A DNA stretch of 64,000 bases from positions 5,595 to 69,594 of the forward strand of contig CAUQXC010000008.1 of the NCBI GenBank assembly GCA_963522175.1. The letters are read 5' to 3'. The notes beneath the pieces are model-generated. The model worked only from the letters and a program-made list of their open reading frames with translations, was not told the DNA's origin and did no database searches. The stretch is from CAKAHY01 sp963522175. GTDB lineage: Bacteria; Bacillota; Clostridia; Lachnospirales; Lachnospiraceae. A program made the translations under genes and the position numbers. The number at the start of each line of letters is the position of its first letter. Position 1 is the stretch's first letter. This document shows positions 1 through 6,102 of this stretch, in pieces.

Positions 1-910
1 TGAGGATAGGTCCGTTGAAGCTCTCGAACTCCTCTTTTTGTTGCCACCATGCATTTCCGTAGTTACCTACGAAGTGTGAATATTTCTTGAATGCAGGATA
101 ATAATTTGCAGGAAGCATCTCAGAGTGAGTATATACATCCACTCCCGTTCCTTCAGTCTGCTTTAAGAGCATTTCCATATCTCTTAAGTCATGCCCCGAA
201 ATAAGAATACCCGGATTGTTGCGAACACCGATATTTACCTTTGTTATCTCAGGATTTCCGTAAGCCCCCGTATTTGCCGCATCAAGTAAAGCCATACCGG
301 CAACACCGTACTTACCTGTTTCAAGTACAAGAGCAACAAGCTCGTCAACCGTCAAGTTGTCGTTTAAAGTAGCAGCCAATGCTCTCTGTAAGAACGCATC
401 AACCTCTTCATCATCCTTAAGTAAGGCGTTTGCATGCTTTGAATAAGCACTGAGACCTTTTAATCCGTAGATCACAAGCTCTCTAAGGCTTCTGATATCT
501 TCGTTCTCGGTAGCAAGAACTCCTACCGTCAATGCCTTTACGGCATATTCCTGTCTTGTACCCTTCCATGTTGCCGCATCGGATAAATTATCCTTATTGT
601 CAAGAGCCTTTATAAGCTCATCTCTCTTTGCTATTGTTGCCTCAACTCTATCCGCTATAGCGTCAAAGTCAAAGTTTGCATTGGTTATTGTTATGAAAAG
701 GTTTAAGGTTATCAAATGATTAACTTCTTTTGAAACCTCTTTTCCCTCAGCTCTGAGTCTTGTTGTAACCTCGGATATACCCTTATTTACAAATACGAGC
801 AAGTCCTGAATTGCGGCTACCTCAGGCTTTTTGCCGCAAACACCCGAAACTGTACAGCCTGTACAACCCGCAGTTTCCTGACACTGATAACAAAACATTT
901 TGTTTTCCAC
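1..910 (-). CDS. hcp: Hydroxylamine reductase / hybrid cluster protein, 3' part missing
   Basis: This is the N-terminal ~303 residues of Hcp; the gene runs off the left edge, so the hybrid-cluster ligands near the C-terminus cannot be checked. Read on the minus strand it begins MENKMFCYQCQETAG, with cysteines spaced C-x2-C-x8-C-x5-C, the [4Fe-4S] ligand pattern of Hcp from strict anaerobes. Later stretches such as GVRNNPGILISGHDL fit the family. Hcp reduces NO or hydroxylamine in the cytoplasm and is a nitrosative-stress protein. A GTG start at 910 is preferred over the ATG at 898 because AGGAGG lies 8 bases upstream of it. A palindrome (994-1007) and a Crp/Fnr gene lie just upstream, consistent with HcpR-type control (inference). 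Confidence 0.95.
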   Translation of the reverse strand, partial: MENKMFCYQCQETAGCTGCTVSGVCGKKPEVAAIQDLLVFVNKGISEVTTRLRAEGKEVSKEVNHLITLNLFITITNANFDFDAIADRVEATIAKRDELIKALDNKDNLSDAATWKGTRQEYAVKALTVGVLATENEDIRSLRELVIYGLKGLSAYSKHANALLKDDEEVDAFLQRALAATLNDNLTVDELVALVLETGKYGVAGMALLDAANTGAYGNPEITKVNIGVRNNPGILISGHDLRDMEMLLKQTEGTGVDVYTHSEMLPANYYPAFKKYSHFVGNYGNAWWQQKEEFESFNGPIL

Positions 911-957
911 TGTTATTTCCTCCTACTTACTTAAATCTATGCCATAAGCACCTCTTA

Positions 958-987
958 CATAATGTATATTAGCAAATATACATTATG
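958..987. repeat. Perfect 13-bp inverted repeat before hcp
   Basis: Arms CATAATGTATATT (958-970) and AATATACATTATG (975-987) flank the 4-base loop AGCA. It sits in the hcp leader, has no T-tract of a factor-independent terminator, and contains TATATT and CATAAT hexamers usable as a -10 box on the minus strand. It may be an operator or a transcript-leader hairpin. Confidence 0.6.
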
Positions 988-993
988 GTTTCC

Positions 994-1007
994 GTAACTA
1001 TAGTTAC
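994..1007. promoter_or_regulatory. GTAAC-N4-GTTAC palindrome, probable HcpR-type operator of hcp
   Basis: The palindrome GTAACTATAGTTAC lies about 85 bases upstream of the hcp start and 13 bases upstream of a TATATT -10 candidate on the minus strand. The same GTAAC-N4-GTTAC pattern recurs at 5102-5115 before the divisome-distal trio of this locus. That repetition and the nearby Crp/Fnr gene support an operator; the identity of the binding protein is inferred. Confidence 0.6.
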
Positions 1008-1008
1008 A

Positions 1009-1389
1009 CTACAGAATTTCTTTTTCAAGTATTTCAACCGCATTTCTTACGGCATCCTCGCATGAGCAAAGCGGGATGCCCCCATTATCAAGCCCTCTTA
1101 TTTTTCTGCATACAGTTGAACCGCAGCTGTTTTCAAATTTTTCCAAAAATAGCGATGAAAGCTGCATTGCAGCATCCGAATTTTCACTCACAAGCCCGAG
1201 TAACATCACCGCTCCCGTCGCCGCTTTGCAGGTTTCATTCATATTCCCCATTCCTACTCCGAAAGCCCCACTCAGACGAAGCACAAAGTCTTTGTCAAGC
1301 TTATGCTTATCCGCATAGGCGAGCATAACCGCGGCTGCACAGTTATATCCGTCCGCCAACACCTTATCCGAAATATCTTTTCTTTTCAT
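1009..1389 (-). CDS. C_GCAxxG_C_C family redox-type protein
   Basis: A small cysteine-rich cytoplasmic protein of the C_GCAxxG_C_C family (PF09719 type). Visible motifs are GYNCAAAV near residue 15, GAFGVGMG near 42, ETCKAATGAVMLLG near 52, and C-terminal cysteine pairs CGSTVC and CSC. The function is unknown; a redox role is inferred from the conserved cysteines. The ATG at 1389 is preferred because GGAAAGG lies 5 bases upstream; an upstream GTG (1407) overlaps the regulator's stop and has no better site. It lies between the Crp/Fnr gene and hcp, so it is probably co-transcribed with the regulator, and the hcp operator begins right after its stop codon. Confidence 0.85.
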   Translation of the reverse strand: MKRKDISDKVLADGYNCAAAVMLAYADKHKLDKDFVLRLSGAFGVGMGNMNETCKAATGAVMLLGLVSENSDAAMQLSSLFLEKFENSCGSTVCRKIRGLDNGGIPLCSCEDAVRNAVEILEKEIL

Positions 1390-1406
1390 CCGGCACCTTT
1401 CCAACA

Positions 1407-2078
1407 CTACAACTCCAAAAGTTCATCCGAATTTTTAATTATTATTCTGTCTTTTTGCACTTCGATAAGGCCTTCATCCTGCATTTTCATAAGCTCTCTT
1501 GAAACCGAAGGTCTTGCCGCATTCAAAAAATCAGCAAGCTCTTCCCTGTTCATCCTGATATTTGCATACTTACCGTCTTTTGTTTCCTGCAATATAAGCT
1601 TTGCTATTTTTTGGCGTAAACTGCCGCAGGATAAAATTTGCACACGCTTGTTCAAATAGTAACTCTTACTTGCAAAAATGGACAGCATATTCGCAAGCAG
1701 CTTGGAATGATATTTGTTCTTTGCATTTTCCGCAAAAATATACTCTTTAGGCATAAGTAAAATCTCAGCTTCCGAAAGAACCTGTGCATAATGGTCATAC
1801 TCTTCCTTGTTAAGGAATAAAAACACCTCTCCGAACAATTCTCCGGGATTTCTGAATATTGCCATTATAGTTCTTTTCCCCATGCTTGAATCATTACTGA
1901 TAACAACCGAACCGCTGATCAAAATAGTTATATTGACAGGCTTGGCTCCTTGTGAAAATATTATTTCATCCTTTTTATACTTTTTAATAATGGACCTGCT
2001 GTCCGAAAGACAGGCTTCTATTTCGTCGTCTGTCATTCCTCTAAACAAAGGGCAGGCTTTCAGCTTTGTCATAATCAT
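1407..2078 (-). CDS. Crp/Fnr family transcriptional regulator (HcpR-like)
   Basis: A 223-residue regulator with an N-terminal cyclic-nucleotide-binding-type beta-barrel (about residues 15-115, including GELFGEVFLFL) and a C-terminal winged helix with the recognition stretch NREELADFLNAARPSVSRELMKMQ (shown here only in part as LADFLNAARPSVSREL). There is no FNR-type N-terminal cysteine cluster. In anaerobes, Crp/Fnr proteins next to hcp are usually HcpR, which senses NO-type stress; assignment here rests on context. It follows the ATPase gene by 11 bases and ends just before the C_GCAxxG gene, so it is probably the fourth gene of the operon starting at 5027. It likely binds the two GTAAC-N4-GTTAC sites (inference). 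Confidence 0.85.
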   Translation of the reverse strand: MIMTKLKACPLFRGMTDDEIEACLSDSRSIIKKYKKDEIIFSQGAKPVNITILISGSVVISNDSSMGKRTIMAIFRNPGELFGEVFLFLNKEEYDHYAQVLSEAEILLMPKEYIFAENAKNKYHSKLLANMLSIFASKSYYLNKRVQILSCGSLRQKIAKLILQETKDGKYANIRMNREELADFLNAARPSVSRELMKMQDEGLIEVQKDRIIIKNSDELLEL

Positions 2079-2089
2079 ATATTCTATCC

Positions 2090-3106
2090 TTAAAACTCAA
2101 AATCCGTAGCCTTCAGTTTCTCACCCGCACGTAATTTACGTCTGGATTCACCTACTATTTTATCTATTTCTTCAAGCCTTGTCAAAAGCTCTTTTTCCGC
2201 TTCATCCGTTTCTATTATCGCATGAATACCGCCGTTTTTGATAACTATTCTCCTGTCCGCCGTAAGTGCAAGCAGGGGATCATGTGTTGCTATCAACACT
2301 ATTTTATCCCTTGATACAAGCAGATCCAAAGCCTTGTTTCTGTCTATACCCGCATTTTCTATTTCATCTATAAGGACTATAGGTGATGTTGAAAGAATGG
2401 CTGTGTCGGCTATCATAAGAGCCCTTGACTGCCCGCCGCTCAGGCTTGTTACCGGAGTATTCTCGGCAAATGATTCTCCGGCAAGCTTATTGGCTTCTTC
2501 AAGGATTTTTTTTGTCACTTCATCGGGATTTTCTATCATTCTCGACTGAGCATGCATCTTTACAAATTCTCCCGCACTCAAGTCCATAACAAAATTCATA
2601 TTTTGCGAAAGCTGTGCCACAAGTTTTTTATTTGTGGAATATCTCCACTTTAAATCCGGCACTTCGTCGTTTATAAGAATACTTCTTCCGGTAGGCGTAT
2701 CCGCCTGTGCCGCCCATTCTATATCTGCCAAAAGTCTTGATTTTCCGGAACCTGTAGGTCCTACGATGGCAACAATCTGCGAAGGCAGTATATCAAGTCT
2801 TTCAAAATTTTCTTTTTCTCTGCTTTTATTATAGCCGGCAATAATACTCAGGCTTTTTATACCTGTCTCTTCCTCCATACCGAGGAATTCCTTCATTTGG
2901 GCTATATACAGCTCAAGCTGTACATCCAAGTCGGATATATCTATAGCCTCATCCTCCGCCTCATCCTTTTTGTACGAGCTCATATATTCGGCTACGCTCA
3001 TATTCTCATAGCCCTTCGTTTCCAGTCTGTTGCTCTCAAAAAAGTCCGCCGCAAAAGGATACTTTTTTAAAATACTCCCTATTGTCTTATTTTTCATCTG
3101 TATCAT
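2090..3106 (-). CDS. Cytoplasmic ABC-type ATPase with N-terminal DUF1858-like domain
   Basis: A 338-residue protein. Residues 1-60 (IGSILKKYPFAADFFESN) resemble the DUF1858 fold and the N-terminus of the solute-binding-like protein in the same operon. The rest is an ABC-type ATPase: Walker A GPTGSGKS, signature LSGGQSRA, Walker B IVLIDEIENAG and H-loop IATHDP. No membrane segment is present and no permease gene is nearby, so it is unlikely to be a classic importer ATPase. It overlaps the GTPase gene by 20 bases, which indicates translational coupling; the ATG at 3097 is an alternative start. Role unknown; metal or cofactor delivery linked to Hcp is my inference. Confidence 0.75.
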   Translation of the reverse strand: MIQMKNKTIGSILKKYPFAADFFESNRLETKGYENMSVAEYMSSYKKDEAEDEAIDISDLDVQLELYIAQMKEFLGMEEETGIKSLSIIAGYNKSREKENFERLDILPSQIVAIVGPTGSGKSRLLADIEWAAQADTPTGRSILINDEVPDLKWRYSTNKKLVAQLSQNMNFVMDLSAGEFVKMHAQSRMIENPDEVTKKILEEANKLAGESFAENTPVTSLSGGQSRALMIADTAILSTSPIVLIDEIENAGIDRNKALDLLVSRDKIVLIATHDPLLALTADRRIVIKNGGIHAIIETDEAEKELLTRLEEIDKIVGESRRKLRAGEKLKATDFEF

Positions 3107-3791
3107 CCCATTTAATCTTTTTTGTGTTACCGAGCTGGTAATCCGTACCTATTCTCGTTTCTCCGAGACAATAGGAGCACATTGCACTCGGCATTGCAAA
3201 TCTGAGCTTCATTCCCTGTACGGTATCTATCCTCATATCCTCGTCATACAACAAGGTACTGAGCTCATACGCACCCTGTCCGCTAAGTCCGTTTACATTA
3301 AGCACCATAGCCTTAGGATTTACTATACTTACTCTTCCCGCAAATACTTCTCTTTCCGCCTGTGAAACTATATCGCCCTTTGTAATTACAACTATATCCG
3401 CCGCCTTTAACATAGGTCCTATCTTTTTAGGCGTGTTAATACCCGAAAGATTATCTATTACACAAACTCCTTTTACAGTCTGTAAATACGGAGAACATCT
3501 GTTACAAAGTCCTGCCGATTCCGTTATCAAAAGATCCAGCCCGAGCTTATTTCCCCAGACCACAACATCTTCTATATTTGATGCAAAAAAGTGATCCGGA
3601 CAAAGTCCGCCCGAAAGCCCTTTTCTTACAGGTATTCCGGCTTTTTCGTACAAAATATCGTCATCCGTATAAAGGCAGTCAAATTTAACCACACCGACCT
3701 TCATTCCTCTTTGCTTGAAGGAATCTATAGTCTTTAATATAACCGAGGTCTTACCTGAGCTGGGAGGCCCCGAAAACACCACTAAATTCAT
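3087..3791 (-). CDS. P-loop GTPase, CobW/HypB-like, metallochaperone type
   Basis: A 234-residue nucleotide-binding protein with Walker A GPPSSGKTS at residues 8-16, a Walker B-like stretch LLITESAGLC typical of HypB/UreG/CobW GTPases, and a G4-like VITKGD. Cysteine motifs CNRC (about residue 96) and CSYC (near the C-terminus) could bind metal or an Fe-S cluster. G3E-type GTPases insert metals into enzymes or handle metal transfer. It lies 3 bases after the solute-binding-like gene and overlaps the ATPase gene. The substrate is not known; a role in cluster or metal delivery to Hcp is inferred from context only. Confidence 0.75.
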   Translation of the reverse strand: MNLVVFSGPPSSGKTSVILKTIDSFKQRGMKVGVVKFDCLYTDDDILYEKAGIPVRKGLSGGLCPDHFFASNIEDVVVWGNKLGLDLLITESAGLCNRCSPYLQTVKGVCVIDNLSGINTPKKIGPMLKAADIVVITKGDIVSQAEREVFAGRVSIVNPKAMVLNVNGLSGQGAYELSTLLYDEDMRIDTVQGMKLRFAMPSAMCSYCLGETRIGTDYQLGNTKKIKWDDTDEK

Positions 3792-3794
3792 TAT

Positions 3795-5027
3795 TTACGC
3801 CTCTTTTCTTCCATAGAATATATCCGCCGCCTCTTCAAGCACCTTTGCAACATCATTGGAGTGAAGGAAGTCCCAGCCCGGCCATATAAACTTTTTATCT
3901 TCTTCCAAACGGTTGTCGATGCCGGGATTTGTACTCGGGAACTTTCCGTCGGCACTTAAAACCTTACCCATTCCCTCCGAAAATATAAAATCAACCGTAG
4001 GCTTCAGCTTATCCTCATGTTCCTTTTTTGTCAGGAAAAATATAGGGCTTATAATAGCTCCGTCCTTAGGCCACACGGCTTTGAGAGGACCGCCCTCCTT
4101 TGCCGTGAAGCTGAAAAAGTAAGGCATGATCTGTACAGCCGGCGCATTAACCTTATTTCCCGTTTGTCCCTGCTTAACCATCTGAGCCGGATGCATACTG
4201 CTTACAGCGGTCTTTCCGAGCTTTGCAAGCCCTTCTTTTTTATACTTTGTCAATATTCCCAGTAAAACCGCATTAAACAGATCCAAATCGTTCATAGGAA
4301 TACTTATGCTGTTTTCAAACTCTCCGCTCAAAAGGTCTTCCCATGTTTCGGGGAATTTTCTGTCACCGAGAGCTTCCGTATTAACCATGAAAATTGCGGG
4401 AACAACTCCTATAATCTTATAAATTCCCTTGGGATCTCTCAAATCTATATACTCATTCTGAAAGTCCTTGTTAAACTCGCTTATCCCCGTAAGGTCTTTA
4501 AAAACTCCGTTGTTTACATAATTTCCTATATGCTCTTTATCAAAGAAAAAACCGTAGCCCGCAGACATATATACATCGGCAAGCTCCTTTTCATCCTTAG
4601 CGTTTTCAACATTTTCCTTGAGCCAGTCAAGTCCCATACTTGCGGATTGAAGCTCATAGTTGATTTTTATGTCACTGTTTTCTATGTACTCACCCATTTT
4701 CTCAAGCATCTGCATTCTTATAGGACAAGGAAGCAGTCCCATTATCTTTATATCCGCATCGGCTTCGTTCTTCTCCGCCTTGCTAAGACCGCTGGAAAGC
4801 TCCGCCTTGTTATTTTCTATAACAGCAACCATCTGCCTTTCAAAAGTCTCAACATCCAGCTTCTTACTTTTGAGAGCCATAGCTACGCTTATCGTTTTTC
4901 CAAGACTTTTTCTGAGAGCTTCATTGCGCAGGTTTTCAAAACCGTTGTTTGCAAAAAACTCGAGTAAATCCGGATATTTTTCCGTAACGTCATAAACTTT
5001 ATCATTTATATCAAAATACTTATTCAT
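3795..5027 (-). CDS. Solute-binding-protein-like cytoplasmic protein with N-terminal DUF1858-like domain
   Basis: A 410-residue protein. Residues 1-60 (VYDVTEKYPDLLEFFANN) match the DUF1858-like pattern and resemble the start of the ATPase two genes downstream. Residues 90-400 look like a periplasmic solute-binding fold of the Fe3+/sulfate type, with the cluster LPCPIRM near 105 and a C-terminal FIWPGWDFLHSNDVAK stretch. There is no signal peptide or lipobox, which is odd for a binding protein and suggests it acts in the cytoplasm. The start has GAGGTG 5 bases upstream. It is the first gene of the operon that continues through the GTPase, ATPase, Crp/Fnr and C_GCAxxG genes, and is preceded by the GTAAC palindrome. 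Confidence 0.75.
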   Translation of the reverse strand: MNKYFDINDKVYDVTEKYPDLLEFFANNGFENLRNEALRKSLGKTISVAMALKSKKLDVETFERQMVAVIENNKAELSSGLSKAEKNEADADIKIMGLLPCPIRMQMLEKMGEYIENSDIKINYELQSASMGLDWLKENVENAKDEKELADVYMSAGYGFFFDKEHIGNYVNNGVFKDLTGISEFNKDFQNEYIDLRDPKGIYKIIGVVPAIFMVNTEALGDRKFPETWEDLLSGEFENSISIPMNDLDLFNAVLLGILTKYKKEGLAKLGKTAVSSMHPAQMVKQGQTGNKVNAPAVQIMPYFFSFTAKEGGPLKAVWPKDGAIISPIFFLTKKEHEDKLKPTVDFIFSEGMGKVLSADGKFPSTNPGIDNRLEEDKKFIWPGWDFLHSNDVAKVLEEAADIFYGRKEA

Positions 5028-5101
5028 GTAAACACCTCATATCTTATAATCTTAAAACCGTTTTGCTTACTTAAGTTTAAATTATGTCAGGTTTAAAGTC
5101 C

Positions 5102-5115
5102 GTAACAAAAGTTAC
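5102..5115. promoter_or_regulatory. GTAAC-N4-GTTAC palindrome before the Hcp-linked trio
   Basis: GTAACAAAAGTTAC lies 75 bases upstream of the 5027 start and 15 bases upstream of a CATAAT -10 candidate (5081-5086, minus strand). Its placement matches the copy before hcp (994-1007) and roughly suits a class II activator site of the Crp/Fnr family. A shared regulon is inferred. Confidence 0.6.
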
Positions 5116-5148
5116 AAAATAAAAAGAGAGAGGAATTTACCTCTCTCC
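5116..5148 (-). terminator. Factor-independent terminator of the 3D-domain gene
   Basis: An 8-bp stem GAGAGAGG/CCTCTCTC (5126-5133 and 5140-5147) with a 6-base loop is followed on the minus strand by TTTTTATTTT. It follows the stop codon of the gene at 5154 and separates it from the downstream operon. Confidence 0.9.
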
Positions 5149-5153
5149 AAAAA

Positions 5154-5696
5154 TTAATTTACTTCTTCAACAATATAAATGTCCTTATACTGGACTCCGT
5201 ATCTGTCAGCCTCGGCATTTGTTGCGAGGAATATATCGACTACTTTTCCTTTAACACCGTTATCTTCTACTGTATACACTACGTCGCTGTTTCCTATAAG
5301 AATTTTTGTACCCGGTTTGATATAGCTCCAATCGGTGGACACCGTGTTGTTAAGCGTAGGCTTAATTCCGCTTGCCGTGATGTGATTACCTTCTTCCTCC
5401 GGTGTAAAAGCCGTCGTCTTGTACTGTCCCAAAGACTGTGTAACCTTGTAGGTTTTTCCGTTAGACTTCACCTCTCTGGCATCCTTGCTTGACTCTACCT
5501 TTAATACATCCTTCTTATCATCATTTTCTTTTCCGTCATTCGCTATCTTAGGAGAAAAGGCAGGACCGGTTCCCGCATCGATAAGCTCCTGTTTTCTTGC
5601 TTCAATCACCTCATTGTTCCCTGCAAAAGCATTAATACCAAAGATCTGCATTGCTATAACACTCGCAATAAAAATCTTAGTTATAGATTTCATCAT
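5154..5696 (-). CDS. Secreted 3D-domain (double-psi beta-barrel) protein
   Basis: A 180-residue exported protein. A signal peptide covers about residues 1-25 (cleavage after INAFA). A charged linker follows, then a 3D/RlpA-type double-psi barrel at 90-180 with TTAFTPEEEG, ITASGIKP and the aspartate-rich VEDNGVKGKVVDIF that gives the family its name. Relatives are peptidoglycan-acting enzymes or Rpf/YabE-like proteins, so a role in wall remodelling is likely. GAGGT lies 6 bases before the first ATG. It is flanked downstream by a clear terminator and upstream by the csoR gene, and appears monocistronic. Confidence 0.85.
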   Translation of the reverse strand: MMKSITKIFIASVIAMQIFGINAFAGNNEVIEARKQELIDAGTGPAFSPKIANDGKENDDKKDVLKVESSKDAREVKSNGKTYKVTQSLGQYKTTAFTPEEEGNHITASGIKPTLNNTVSTDWSYIKPGTKILIGNSDVVYTVEDNGVKGKVVDIFLATNAEADRYGVQYKDIYIVEEVN

Positions 5697-5829
5697 ATAA
5701 ATACCTCGTAATAAATCTTTTCATATTAGTAGTTCAACAGATGTTTTGCGATATGTTACATTATAGTTACAGAAGTGTTAAATGTCAAGCTTTTTGTAAA
5801 ATTACTAATTTTTTCTTAGAAAAACCCTC

Positions 5830-6102
5830 TTATTTCATTAGTTTTTTTATTAAATTTTCCAACTCCTCCAGTTTTTCTTTCTTCTCATTTTCGTCATTCG
5901 AAGAAATGGCGTCCAATACACATCCTTCCAAGTGCCCGGCTACGACTATTGCATTTATTTTGTTCAATATGCCTACAGTGGCTAAAAGTTGATTTGAAAT
6001 ATCTATGCAATATCTGTCATCTTCAACCATTTTTATAATTCCTTCGAGCTGTCCCTTAGCTGTTTTTAACTGCCTGAGCACAGTCTTATGATCCGCTCTC
6101 AT
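5830..6102 (-). CDS. csoR: CsoR family copper-sensing repressor
   Basis: A 90-residue all-helical repressor of the CsoR/RcnR family (DUF156). The Cu(I) triad is visible: Cys in RYCIDIS (about residue 32), then His and Cys in AGHLEGC (about 57 and 61). That C-H-C pattern points to copper rather than nickel or formaldehyde sensing. Its ATG overlaps the last base of the copA stop (TAATG), so it is translationally coupled to the pump it should regulate. The probable operator lies upstream of copA at 8723-8747. Confidence 0.92.
   Translation of the reverse strand: MRADHKTVLRQLKTAKGQLEGIIKMVEDDRYCIDISNQLLATVGILNKINAIVVAGHLEGCVLDAISSNDENEKKEKLEELENLIKKLMK

Noticed and set aside
5755..5770. GTTAC-ATTATA-GTTAC upstream of the 3D-domain gene as a third HcpR-type site
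   Set aside because: The two halves are direct repeats, not a palindrome, and the spacing is 6 rather than 4. It does not match the other two sites.
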